Below are positions 1-7,104 of a DNA stretch of 52,904 bases, one piece after another. The stretch is taken from NCBI GenBank assembly GCA_905234475.1, contig CAJOHX010000009.1:1-52904 (forward strand). Direction: 5' to 3'. Numbering within the stretch: position 1 is the first letter of the stretch; the number at the start of each line of letters is the position of its first letter. The position numbers were made by a program, and so were the translations under genes. The stretch is from an uncultured Bacteroidales bacterium (GTDB taxonomy: Bacteria > Bacteroidota > Bacteroidia > Bacteroidales > UBA932). The notes below the pieces were generated by a model, which worked only from the letters and a program-made list of their open reading frames with translations, did not search any database and was not told the DNA's origin.

Positions 1-240
1 GTTGATGTAGGCCTGGATGAGCTTGGCTTCGTAGGTGAGCAGCCTGAGTTTGACCTTCTGCTGGAATTCTTCGTATTCCAGTTTGCCGATCTGCGTCTCA
101 TAGAGCGAGTACAGCAGTGGCCGCTCCTCGAATTGCATGAACTCTGCCTGGAGATACAGCTCCGAGGACTTCTGGCGCAGCTGCTCCAGCTCTTTCTGCA
201 GGGCCAGGACTTCCGGGTGAATGATGAGGTCTTTTACCAT
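1..240 (-). CDS. Coiled-coil protein of unknown function (3' end outside window)
   Basis: Reading the minus strand from an ATG at 240 gives an open frame of 80 codons to the window edge with no stop, beginning MVKDLIIHPEVLALQKELEQ. The visible part is rich in Glu, Gln, Leu and Lys, with heptad-like spacing (LQKELEQLRQK, FEERPLLYSLYETQIGKLEYEEFQQKVKLRLL), so it is probably a long helical or coiled-coil segment. There is no signal peptide or membrane segment. I do not recognise a family. It lies behind a palindromic operator and a TACCTTTG -7 box (262-297) that recur with identical spacing in front of the small gene at 23954, so the two genes are probably co-regulated. The start is chosen because it is the first ATG after that promoter. 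Confidence 0.75.
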   Translation of the reverse strand, partial: MVKDLIIHPEVLALQKELEQLRQKSSELYLQAEFMQFEERPLLYSLYETQIGKLEYEEFQQKVKLRLLTYEAKLIQAYIN

Positions 241-261
241 CGTGCGTTTGGTTTTGTACCG

Positions 262-297
262 CAAAGGTACAACCGTATTTTGACAGGTTCTGTCAAA
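262..297 (-). promoter_or_regulatory. Palindromic operator plus -7 promoter box (copy 1)
   Basis: On the minus strand a 19-bp inverted repeat TTTGACAGAACCTGTCAAA (279-297) is followed after 9 nt by TACCTTTG (262-269), a match to the Bacteroidota -7 consensus TAnnTTTG. The ATG of the coiled-coil gene follows 21 nt later. The same 7-bp arms, 5-nt centre and 9-nt spacer occur at 23886-23921. The arms cover the expected -33 region, so a bound dimeric repressor would block transcription. The regulator is unknown. Confidence 0.7.
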
Positions 298-545
298 GGA
301 AATTATTTTTTGCCCAGCTCCGCCGGGAGGCCCTTAGCCGTTTGCGGATTCTTAAAACGGTTTGCTATTCTATAGGGGAATGCCGATATTTGCTCTTGAG
401 TTGGTCGTCTGAATCGGCCGGTAATGAAACCAGGAGCAGGGCCATCCCCCTCTGGATGGCGCTCCCTTCACAACGAATACTTCTCTTTTAGTCACCGAAT
501 CTTTGGCTTCGGCCATGATCGGCATAACCCCATAATTATATTGAT
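298..545. other. Intergenic stretch with no convincing gene
   Basis: Between the operator and the decayed gene I see only short hairpins (GCCATCC/GGATGGC near 440-460, and CCGTTT/AAACGG near 335-355). No open frame with protein-like composition is visible. The plus-strand frame open from 424 is plausible only in its C-terminal half, which belongs to the pseudogene below. Confidence 0.5.
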
Positions 546-852
546 ATGGAGATACCGCAGGGAACCAGCCGGGAAGATAATAAGGCCCGTAAACAAATCA
601 TCAAAAATTTTTATGCATCCTGGATTGCAGCGAATCCGGAGAAAAAGGTATGGAATATGTGAAGTATTTCGCTTGTCAGAAATACTTTCTGAAGCAAAAC
701 TCGTTAAAAGAATGCCTCCTAAAAAAGATGACGAGAATCAAAAACCGTATTCCGAAATACTGATTATGAAGCACAAAGGGGCTATGCTTGTCGTGGGAAA
801 GCAGAAAACCACGAGAGAATATGTTCAATACTGTATTTCAGCAAAAAAATAA
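546..852 (+). pseudogene. Decayed small accessory protein, internal deletion plus frameshift
   Basis: The frame from ATG 546 reads MEIPQGTSREDNKARKQIIK, then NFYASWIAANPEKKVWNM and a stop at 660-662. One frame over, from about 663, the reading resumes as VFRLSEILSEAKLVKRMPPK and continues to ...KTTREYVQYCISAKK, stop at 850-852. From memory, this order (an NFY.xWIAANP.KKVWN block, a xRLxEIL.xAxLV block, a C-terminal REYVQYCIS block) matches a small protein of roughly 125 residues common in Bacteroidales genomes and mobile regions. The block expected between VWN and RLSEIL is missing, so a deletion of about 25-30 codons with a frame change explains both breaks. The segment is less GC-rich than its neighbours. 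Function is unknown. Confidence 0.6.
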
Positions 853-989
853 AAGCCGCTTAGGCAGCGACTTTTGGGGGCTCGCATCAAATTGTTTGAG
901 AGGGTTGTCATCCCTTCTACCCGAATTCCCCATGACGAATCCACAACAAAGGTACTGCTTTTTTCCGGAATTGCAACATTTCTTTTTGA

Positions 990-1016
990 CCACCCCTCGA
1001 TCGGAGTGGCTTTTTT
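990..1016 (+). terminator. Rho-independent terminator candidate
   Basis: CCACCCC, a 6-nt loop TCGATC, then GGAGTGG (one mismatch), followed by C and six T residues. It lies downstream of the decayed gene at 546-852 and probably once terminated it. Confidence 0.55.
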
Positions 1017-1050
1017 GTGCGTATACTCCCCTGCCGGCTCCGCCGGATGG

Positions 1051-1086
1051 AGATTTCTCGACTCGCTGCGCTCGCTCGAAATGACA
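1051..1086 (+). repeat. Interspersed palindromic repeat, copy 1
   Basis: Starts AGATTTCTCGA and ends TCGAAATGACA, with a self-complementary core of CTCG/CGAG character. It is followed by degenerate half-copies (AAATGACAGAAGTAGG) up to 1140. Intergenic. Confidence 0.7.
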
Positions 1087-1147
1087 AACGTAGGTGGAAA
1101 TCGAAATGACAGAAGTAGGGTAGAGACAGAAGTAGGCGGAGATTGAT

Positions 1148-1155
1148 TATATTTG
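1148..1155 (+). promoter_or_regulatory. -7 promoter box TATATTTG
   Basis: Matches TAnnTTTG; the ATG of the YhfC-like gene lies 19 nt downstream. No clear -33 element is visible. Confidence 0.5.
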
Positions 1156-1174
1156 CAGAAAACTAGTCTGTCCT

Positions 1175-1966
1175 ATGGTACCTACCGCGTCTGTTGTCAT
1201 TATGTTCGTGAATGCTGTGATCGGCATCGTGGTGCCGGTCCTGCTGGCCTGGTGGATGGTCAGGAAGCATCACGCCAAGTGGTCCACGATCCTGATCGGT
1301 GCGGCGACGTTCTTCGTGTTCGCGCTGATCCTCGAGTCGATCGTCCATCAGATCGTGCTGCGGGGGCCCGCCGGGGCGACCATCCAGGGCAACACCCTGT
1401 ACTATGCCCTCTACGGCGGCCTGATGGCCGGCCTGTTCGAGGAGACCGGCCGGTTCCTGTCGATGAAGTTCCTGATGAAGAAGGAGCCCTCCAGCACGCT
1501 CCCCGCCCTCGCCTACGGCGTCGGCCACGGCGGCATGGAGGTGATTGTCGTTTTCGCCGTCACGATGATCTCCCAGGCGGTCATGGCGCTGATGATCAAC
1601 GCGGGCCAGACGGACATGCTGACGGCCCACGTCGACTTCGACGCCAAGGCCCAGATGGACGCCATTTTCACCCAGCTGGAGAATGCGGCGCCGGCATCCT
1701 TCCTGCTCGGCCTGTGGGAGCGCGTTTCCGCCGTGATCCTGCACCTGTCGCTGTCGGTGCTGGTGTGGGTGGCCGTCCGCAAGGCGGGCAAATGGCTCTG
1801 GCTCTACCCCGCCGCCATCCTGCTGCACGCCCTGGTGGACGGGCTGACGGTGGTCCTGTCGAGATCCGCCGGCACGCTGGCCATCGAGTGCATCCTCCTG
1901 TCGATGGCCGTCGCCATCGCGGCGCTGGCCTGGCTGGTGGCCAGGAAGGCCTTCAGGCAGGCTTGA
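1175..1966 (+). CDS. YhfC-family intramembrane metalloprotease-like protein
   Basis: A 263-residue polytopic membrane protein with about seven hydrophobic segments. The diagnostic stretch YGGLMAGLFEETGRF near residues 81-95 carries the EExxR-type motif, and GVGHGGMEVIVVF near 113-125 carries a conserved His. This pattern is that of the YhfC family (PF10086), relatives of PrsW/CPBP-type intramembrane proteases. A third His (LLHALVDGLTVV, about 215) sits in a later helix. The substrate is unknown; members are predicted peptidases or sensors. The start ATG lies 19 nt after a -7 box. It appears monocistronic: a repeat and a strong bidirectional terminator follow. Confidence 0.8.
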   Translation: MVPTASVVIMFVNAVIGIVVPVLLAWWMVRKHHAKWSTILIGAATFFVFALILESIVHQIVLRGPAGATIQGNTLYYALYGGLMAGLFEETGRFLSMKFLMKKEPSSTLPALAYGVGHGGMEVIVVFAVTMISQAVMALMINAGQTDMLTAHVDFDAKAQMDAIFTQLENAAPASFLLGLWERVSAVILHLSLSVLVWVAVRKAGKWLWLYPAAILLHALVDGLTVVLSRSAGTLAIECILLSMAVAIAALAWLVARKAFRQA

Positions 1967-1967
1967 A

Positions 1968-2016
1968 GAGATTCCGGGTCGCCCTTCGACAGGCTCAGGG
2001 ACCGCCCGGAATGACG
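1968..2016 (+). repeat. Interspersed palindromic repeat, copy 2 (nested core)
   Basis: Outer ends GAGATTCCGGGTC and CGCCCGGAATGACG enclose a second palindromic unit, CCCTTCGACAGGCTCAGGG. The outer unit matches copy 3 at 5719; the inner one resembles copy 12 at 40919. It begins 2 nt after the stop of the YhfC-like gene. Confidence 0.75.
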
Positions 2017-2030
2017 ATTAGACATAAAAC

Positions 2031-2059
2031 AAGCGCCAGGCTCATCGAACCTGGCGCTT
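2031..2059. terminator. Bidirectional terminator
   Basis: Perfect 10-bp stem AAGCGCCAGG/CCTGGCGCTT with a 9-nt loop. A-rich on one side and T-rich on the other, it sits between the convergent YhfC-like gene and the DUF6935-like gene and can serve both. Confidence 0.85.
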
Positions 2060-2065
2060 ATCATT

Positions 2066-2644
2066 TTATGCCCACTTGTCTTCGGCGACCGGTAGTCGGA
2101 TGTCGCTGAGATACTGGATCTCATTGAGGAACCACTGTCCGGTGCTCGGCTTCTTGCGGAGCTTGACGGGACGCTCGTTGTCTCCCCCGCCCGACTTGAG
2201 CCAGAGCGTCGCCCAGCCTTCGTTGTCGAAGGAGTAGCTGTTGGACGCCACGTGGATCGTGTACGGGGCCGTGGGGGTGTAGTTGTTCTGCGGCGTCGCG
2301 CCGGCGAAGAAGGAGCGCGGCTTGTAGGTCTTGCCGGCCAGGCGGTCCTGGATGTTCTGCTTCTCCAGGTTGGAGAGCGGCTCGGGACCCTTGAGGAAAC
2401 CCAGCATGGCGAAGCACGCATCGGGATCCGTCTCGTAGCGGAGCAGCGAGACGACCGTCAGCGCGGCCACGGCGTAGCAGTCCGTCAGGGCCGCCTCCGG
2501 GAGGGCCTTCATCTCCTCCACCGTCTGCGGGAGCGCGGGGAAGGTGTAGGTCTTGGTCCCGGCGGCCTTCTTGACGGCCTGGGTCGCAGCCGTGGCTAAC
2601 TTGCCGCCGACCGTGTCAAGGAGTTTCTGCAGGAAGTTCGCCAT
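2066..2644 (-). CDS. DUF6935-like protein without signal peptide (paralogue B)
   Basis: 192 residues, homologous over most of its length to its upstream neighbour (2648-3256). Shared blocks include KTYTFPALPQTVEEMKALPE, the Ala-rich AALTVVSLLRYE, the GFLKGPEPL segment, NNYTPTAPYTIHV, NSYSFDNEGWATLWLKSGG, RPVKLRKKPSTGQWFLNEI and the terminal SDIRLP...DKW. From memory this matches DUF6935, a family of unknown function in gut Bacteroidota. Unlike its neighbour it lacks a lipoprotein signal; the N-terminus MANFLQKLLDTVGGKLATAA is amphipathic, so the protein is probably cytoplasmic or reaches its site by another route. It lies 3 nt downstream of the paralogue, which points to tandem duplication and co-transcription. 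Confidence 0.8.
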   Translation of the reverse strand: MANFLQKLLDTVGGKLATAATQAVKKAAGTKTYTFPALPQTVEEMKALPEAALTDCYAVAALTVVSLLRYETDPDACFAMLGFLKGPEPLSNLEKQNIQDRLAGKTYKPRSFFAGATPQNNYTPTAPYTIHVASNSYSFDNEGWATLWLKSGGGDNERPVKLRKKPSTGQWFLNEIQYLSDIRLPVAEDKWA

Positions 2645-2647
2645 GGC

Positions 2648-3256
2648 CTAATACCATTTGTCCTGGTTGGCCGGGAGGCGGATATCCGACAGGAACTGGA
2701 TCTCGTTGAGGAACCACTCGCCCGTGCTCGGCTTCTCGCGCAGCTTGACCGGACGGGGGTTGTCCGCACCGCTGGAGGTGAGGTACAGCGTGGCCCAGTT
2801 GGCGTTGTCAAAGGAGTAAGGGTTGGACGAGACCGTGACCGTGTAGGGCTTGGAGGGCGTGTAGTTGTTGTCCGGGCGCGTGCCCTTGAAGAACGACATG
2901 ACCTTGTAGCCTTTGTCCTTTATGCGTTCGCGGATGAACTGCTTCTCATAGGTGGTGACCTCTTCCGGGCCCTTCAGGAAGTTGAGCATCTCGATGCAGT
3001 CTTCCGGGCTCTCCTCGTAGCGCGTGAGCGCGAGGACGGTCAGGGCCGCCGTCTCGTACGGGGTCGAGCACTTGGCTTCGGGGAGGCGCTTGAGCTCGTC
3101 GACGTTCTTCGGCAGGGAGTTGAAAGTGAAGGTCTTGGACCCGCCCAGGTTCTGCAGGGCCTTGGAGGCGGAGCTGCCTCCGCTCGACAGGTTGCTGAGA
3201 AGTCCGCAACCGGCCACGAGCAGCGCAGCGGAGAGGATAATGAGAATCTTTTTCAT
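2648..3256 (-). CDS. DUF6935-like lipoprotein (paralogue C)
   Basis: 202 residues. The N-terminus MKKILIILSAALLVAGCGLL is a lipoprotein signal peptide with lipobox VAGC (Cys at 17), followed by a Ser/Gly linker. The mature part carries the same blocks as the downstream paralogue: SKTFTFNSLPKNVDELKRLP, AALTVLALTRYEESPEDCIE, NYTPSKPYTVTVSSNPYSF, TGEWFLNEIQFLSDIRLP. Probably anchored to a membrane facing the periplasm or cell surface. The role is unknown. It starts 15 nt after the aquaporin stop, so aqpZ and the two DUF6935-like genes probably form one transcript. Confidence 0.8.
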   Translation of the reverse strand: MKKILIILSAALLVAGCGLLSNLSSGGSSASKALQNLGGSKTFTFNSLPKNVDELKRLPEAKCSTPYETAALTVLALTRYEESPEDCIEMLNFLKGPEEVTTYEKQFIRERIKDKGYKVMSFFKGTRPDNNYTPSKPYTVTVSSNPYSFDNANWATLYLTSSGADNPRPVKLREKPSTGEWFLNEIQFLSDIRLPANQDKWY

Positions 3257-3271
3257 TTTGATATTATAGGT

Positions 3272-3961
3272 TTATTCTTTGGCGAGGCACTTCCAGACCA
3301 GGGCGGACAGGGCAGCGCCTGCGCACGGGCCAAGGAAGAACACCCAGACGCACTTGAGGGCGTCGCCGCCGGCGAACAGGGCCGGGCCGAAGGAACGGGC
3401 CGGGTTGACGGAGGTGCCGGTCAGGTTGATGCAGACAAGGTGCACGAGGATGAGGGTGAGACCGATGGCGAGGCCCGCAGGCTTGCCGGCGCCGAGCTTC
3501 TCGTCCGTGGCGCCGAGGACGACGAGCACGAAGATGAAGGTGGCGATGAACTCGACGAGCAGCGCGCCGCCCGCACCGCCGGCGTGGGCGATGCCGTTGG
3601 TGCCGAGGCCGGCAGGATTGGCGCCCGCGAAGGTGATGCCGAATTCAGGGGTCATGAGGTTGGCAAGGAGCAGCAGGAGGGCACCGGCGACGATGCCGCC
3701 GACGAACTGGCCGGCCCAGTAGCCACAGGCATCCTTCCAGGTCATGCGGCCGGACAGGGCGACGGCGAGGGTGATGGCCGGGTTGATGTGGCATCCGGAG
3801 ATGTTGCCGATCGTGTACGCCATGGCGACGACGGTCAGACCGAAAGCGATGGCAGTGCCGACGAGGCCGGCAGGGGTGCCGCAGCCGATGAACATGGCGG
3901 TGGCGCAGCCCAGGAACGTCAGGACAAAGGTCCCGATGCATTCAGCAATGTACTTTTTCAT
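3272..3961 (-). CDS. aqpZ: Aquaporin / MIP-family channel
   Basis: 229 residues with six hydrophobic helices and the two hallmark half-helix boxes, HINPAIT (about 58-64) and SVNPARS (about 181-187), of the major intrinsic protein family. The Arg after the second NPA is the selectivity-filter arginine. The Gly-Thr-Ser before the second NPA box and the overall length fit a water-selective AqpZ rather than GlpF, though substrate choice is inferred. It is located in the inner membrane and facilitates rapid osmotic water movement. It is the first gene of an apparent three-gene minus-strand unit with two DUF6935-like genes. No clear -7 box is visible in the 100 bp upstream shared with the divergent ATPase gene. 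Confidence 0.9.
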   Translation of the reverse strand: MKKYIAECIGTFVLTFLGCATAMFIGCGTPAGLVGTAIAFGLTVVAMAYTIGNISGCHINPAITLAVALSGRMTWKDACGYWAGQFVGGIVAGALLLLLANLMTPEFGITFAGANPAGLGTNGIAHAGGAGGALLVEFIATFIFVLVVLGATDEKLGAGKPAGLAIGLTLILVHLVCINLTGTSVNPARSFGPALFAGGDALKCVWVFFLGPCAGAALSALVWKCLAKE

Positions 3962-4024
3962 ATCAAAATGTGGTTAAAGGTTTGGTTTCACTCGGCTAAT
4001 TTAACAATAATCCCCAATTTTTGC

Positions 4025-4032
4025 TAACTTTA
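4025..4032 (+). promoter_or_regulatory. Weak -7 promoter box TAACTTTA
   Basis: Seven of eight match to TAnnTTTG, located 29 nt before the DUF853 ATPase ATG. Confidence 0.35.
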
Positions 4033-4061
4033 CCCGATAGAAATCATAAACTAATCACCAT

Positions 4062-5711
4062 ATGTACGACGCAACCCACGGACTTTATGTCGCCCACGGC
4101 CCCAACGGGCCGATCTCCATCGTTGGCAAGATGGCCAACCGCCACGGACTCATCGCCGGCGCGACCGGCACCGGCAAGACGGTAACCCTGCAGGTCCTCG
4201 CAGAATCCTTCAGCCAGGCGGGCGTGCCCTGCTTCATGGCGGACATGAAGGGCGACCTGTCCGGCATCAGCCAGGCCGGCCGTCTGAGCGGCTTCATCGA
4301 GAAGCGCCTCCCGGAGTTCGGCATCGAGAATCCGCAGTTCGCCGGCTGCCCGACCCGCTTCTTCGATGTGTTCGGCGAGCAGGGGCACCCCATGCGCACC
4401 ACCATTTCCAACATGGGCCCGATGCTCCTCAGCCGCCTGCTGGGCCTCAATGAGGTGCAGTCCGGCGTGATGGACATTATTTTCCGCGTCGCGGACGACA
4501 AGGGCCTGCTGCTCCTCGACCTGAAGGACCTGCGCGCCCTGCTGGGCTATGTGGCGGAGCATGCGGAGGAGTATTCCCGGACCTACGGCAACGTGTCCAC
4601 GTCCAGCGTGGGCGCCATCCAGCGCGCGCTGCTGTCGCTGGAGAACCAGGGTGCGAACGAGTTCTTCGCGGAGCCGTCGTTCGACATCCAGGACCTCTTT
4701 GCGGTCGACGAGAACGGCCGCGGCGTGATGAGCGTGCTGGCCGCCGACAAGCTGATGCTCAACCCGAAGCTCTATTCGACCTTCCTGCTGTGGCTGCTGT
4801 CCGACATCTACACGACCATGCCGGAAGTGGGCGACCTGGAGCTCCCGAAGCTGGTGTTCTTCTTCGACGAGGCGCACACGCTCTTCACCGACACCTCCCC
4901 CGCCCTCGTGAGCAAGATCGAGCAGGTGGTCCGCCTGATCCGAAGCAAGGGCATCGGTGTCTACTTCATCACCCAGAATCCTTCCGACATTCCTGACAGC
5001 GTCCTCGGCCAGCTGGGCAACCGCGTCCAGCACGCCCTGCGCGCCTATACGCCCAAGGACCAGAAGGCCGTGCGCGCCGCTGCGGAGACCTTCCGGGTCA
5101 ATCCCGCCTTCAAGACGGAGGACGCCATCATGGCGCTCGAGACCGGCGAGGCGCTGGTCAGTTTCCTCGACCCGAAGGGCGCCCCGAGCATCGTGGAGCG
5201 CGCCAAGATCCTCTTCCCGCTGAGCCAGATCGGCGCCATCACCGCCGGGCAGCGCCTGGACATCCAGAACGCTTCGCCGCTGGGCGGCAAATACGACCAC
5301 ATCATCGACCGCGAGTCCGCTTTCGAGGTCCTGCTCGCCGACGCGCAGAAGGCCGCCGAGGAGCAGGCGAAGCAGCAGGCCGAGATCGAGAAGCAGAAGG
5401 AGGAGGCTGCCCGCCAGAAGGAGCAGGAGAAGATCCAGTACCGCGAGGCGCGCGAAGCCGCACCGGCCGCCAAGACCACCAAGAAGGCAAGCAAGGCCAA
5501 GAAGACGATCGTGGGCAGTGTCGCCGCTGCGGCCGCCACGGCTGCGATTTCCAGCGTGTCCCGCAGCGCGGGCACCGCGGTCGCCAACGCCGTGACCGGC
5601 AAGAAGAAGAGCAAGAACAGCAAGAGCGTGGCGGAGAAGGCCATCGGCAGCGCCACCTCCAGCGCCCTTCGCACCCTCACCCGCAGTATTCTTGGCAGTT
5701 TAGTTAAATAG
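4062..5711 (+). CDS. HerA-like ATPase, DUF853 family
   Basis: 549 residues. Walker A is GATGTGKT near residue 33, and the Walker B region is [12 protein letters not shown] near 265. The order [62 protein letters not shown] is typical of DUF853 (PF05872), a family of HerA/FtsK-type hexameric ATPases annotated as YjgR. Residues about 425-460 form a charged coiled coil ([19 protein letters not shown]) and the end is Ala/Ser/Lys-rich. It is predicted to be cytosolic. The biological role of this family is unsettled; DNA translocation is an inference from homology. It stands alone, followed by two interspersed repeats. Confidence 0.85.
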   Translation: MYDATHGLYVAHGPNGPISIVGKMANRHGLIAGATGTGKTVTLQVLAESFSQAGVPCFMADMKGDLSGISQAGRLSGFIEKRLPEFGIENPQFAGCPTRFFDVFGEQGHPMRTTISNMGPMLLSRLLGLNEVQSGVMDIIFRVADDKGLLLLDLKDLRALLGYVAEHAEEYSRTYGNVSTSSVGAIQRALLSLENQGANEFFAEPSFDIQDLFAVDENGRGVMSVLAADKLMLNPKLYSTFLLWLLSDIYTTMPEVGDLELPKLVFFFDEAHTLFTDTSPALVSKIEQVVRLIRSKGIGVYFITQNPSDIPDSVLGQLGNRVQHALRAYTPKDQKAVRAAAETFRVNPAFKTEDAIMALETGEALVSFLDPKGAPSIVERAKILFPLSQIGAITAGQRLDIQNASPLGGKYDHIIDRESAFEVLLADAQKAAEEQAKQQAEIEKQKEEAARQKEQEKIQYREAREAAPAAKTTKKASKAKKTIVGSVAAAAATAAISSVSRSAGTAVANAVTGKKKSKNSKSVAEKAIGSATSSALRTLTRSILGSLVK

Positions 5712-5718
5712 CAACTAT

Positions 5719-5746
5719 GAGATTCCGGGTCAAGCCCGGAATGACG
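5719..5746 (+). repeat. Interspersed palindromic repeat, copy 3
   Basis: GAGATTCCGGGTC then AAGCCCGGAATGACG; stem TTCCGGG/CCCGGAA. Intergenic, 7 nt after the DUF853 stop, and 22 nt from the oppositely oriented copy 4. Confidence 0.85.
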
Positions 5747-5764
5747 ATTTAATGGTTAGTTAGT

Positions 5765-7057
5765 ATGATGTCATTTCGAGCGAAGTCGAGAAATCTCCTT
5801 CTCCCGGCCCTCCTCCTGCTCTTGGCCGTGGCCTCCTGCCACCGCAAGCCGCAGGAGCCGCCCGTCGAGCCCGAGCCGGAAGTCGTCCCGCCCCTGGGAT
5901 TCTTCCCGGAGCGCTTCGACGCCGACACCCTGCAGGTGCGCAGCGGAGATTCCTTCTCCGGCCTGATGAACCGCCTGGGCCTCGGCGCCCGCGACACCTA
6001 CGACATGGTGCAGCTCTGCGAAGGCGTCTTCGACGTGCGCAAGATGCGCGCCGGCAACGTCGTGCAGGCCTATTATACCCCCGACAGCACCCGTACGCTC
6101 CAGTATGTGGTGTATGTGCAGGACCGGATCCGGTCGTACGTGTTCCAGTGTGCCGACTCGCTGGCCATCTGGAGCGTGGACAAGCCGGTGGAGCATGTCC
6201 ACAAGATCACGAACGTGACCATCAACAGCTCCCTCTGGAACGACATGATCGCCGCCGGCGGCTCGCCGAACCTCATCATGACGCTGGCCGACATCTACCA
6301 GTGGAGCGTCAATTTCTTCGGCCTTCAGAAGGGAGACCGCTTCCGCATGATCTATGACCTGTCGGTTGTTGACGGACAGGTCGTGGGGATCGACACCGTG
6401 TTCTTCGCCCTCTACAACGGCGCCCTGACCGGCAAGGAAGTGGCCGCCGTGCGCTTCGACACCGGCGAGGGCGACCGCAGTACCTACTGGGACAAGGGCG
6501 GCGAGAGCCTCAAGCGCATGTTCCTCAAGGCGCCGCTCAAGTACAACCGCATCAGCAGTGGCTTCACCTATGCGCGCAAGCACCCGGTCACGGGTCAGGT
6601 CCGCGCCCACCTGGCGGTGGACTACGCGGCCCCGACCGGCACGCCGGTGCTGGCCCTGGGCGACGGCACGATCACCAAGCTGGGCTGGGACGGCGGCGGT
6701 GGCGGCAACCGCATCCGCATCAAGCACGCCGCCGGCTACGAGACCAGCTACATGCACCTGTCGAAGTTCGAGAAAGGCCTGAAGGTCGGCTCATATGTGT
6801 CGCAGGGCCAGGTGATCGGCTATGTCGGCTCCACGGGCATGTCCACGGGACCGCACCTCGATTTCCGTGTGTTCCACAACGGCACGGCGCTCGATCCGCT
6901 GTCGCTCAACTCCCCCGCCTCGGAGCCGCTGGACCCGAAGTACCTCCCGGCTTTCAACGCCCTCTACGACCGCTATATGGATGAGCTGAACGGCATCCTC
7001 CCGGAAGCCAAGATAATGCCTAATTACGGAGATTCGCTGGTCGGAGCCAGCGAATGA
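5765..7057 (+). CDS. M23-family peptidase, lipoprotein
   Basis: 430 residues. The N-terminus MMSFRAKSRNLLLPALLLLL then AVASC is a lipoprotein signal peptide whose basic n-region is encoded by an interspersed repeat. Residues about 55-110 resemble a LysM/OapA-like binding region (DTLQVRSGDSFSGLMNRLGL). The C-terminal part carries the M23 (lysostaphin-type) fold: HLAVDYAAPTGTPVLALGDG supplies the first His and Asp metal ligands, then GYETSYMHLSKF, then TGPHLDFRVF. The usual HxH is HLD here, so one expected metal ligand is replaced by Asp. It probably trims cell-wall cross-links or activates amidases. The last codons and stop come from another repeat (7028-7060). The start is uncertain: an internal start would lose the signal n-region. 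Confidence 0.85.
   Translation: MMSFRAKSRNLLLPALLLLLAVASCHRKPQEPPVEPEPEVVPPLGFFPERFDADTLQVRSGDSFSGLMNRLGLGARDTYDMVQLCEGVFDVRKMRAGNVVQAYYTPDSTRTLQYVVYVQDRIRSYVFQCADSLAIWSVDKPVEHVHKITNVTINSSLWNDMIAAGGSPNLIMTLADIYQWSVNFFGLQKGDRFRMIYDLSVVDGQVVGIDTVFFALYNGALTGKEVAAVRFDTGEGDRSTYWDKGGESLKRMFLKAPLKYNRISSGFTYARKHPVTGQVRAHLAVDYAAPTGTPVLALGDGTITKLGWDGGGGGNRIRIKHAAGYETSYMHLSKFEKGLKVGSYVSQGQVIGYVGSTGMSTGPHLDFRVFHNGTALDPLSLNSPASEPLDPKYLPAFNALYDRYMDELNGILPEAKIMPNYGDSLVGASE
5769..5798 (-). repeat. Interspersed palindromic repeat, copy 4, encodes signal-peptide n-region
   Basis: TGTCATTTCGAGCG then AAGTCGAGAAATCTCC, inverted relative to copy 3. Translated on the plus strand it gives MSFRAKSRNL, the start of the M23 lipoprotein. 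Confidence 0.85.
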
Positions 7058-7060
7058 CGG
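7028..7060 (+). repeat. Interspersed palindromic repeat, copy 5, encodes a C-terminus and stop
   Basis: GGAGATTCGCTGGTC then GGAGCCAGCGAATGACGG. Its codons give DSLVGASE and the TGA stop of the M23 gene. It is tail-to-tail with copy 6, 7 nt away. Confidence 0.9.
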
Positions 7061-7067
7061 TCAGTTC

Positions 7068-7096
7068 GTCATTCGCCGACTTGATCGGCGAATCCC
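7068..7096 (-). repeat. Interspersed palindromic repeat, copy 6
   Basis: CGTCATTCGCCGAC then TTGATCGGCGAATCCCC. With copy 5 it forms a paired, BIME-like unit between the M23 gene and trmO. It ends 8 nt before the trmO ATG. Confidence 0.9.
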
Positions 7097-7104
7097 CCTG
7101 CACA

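Noticed and set aside
440..460. Hairpin GCCATCC/GGATGGC as a terminator
   Set aside because: No T-run follows and no gene ends just before it.
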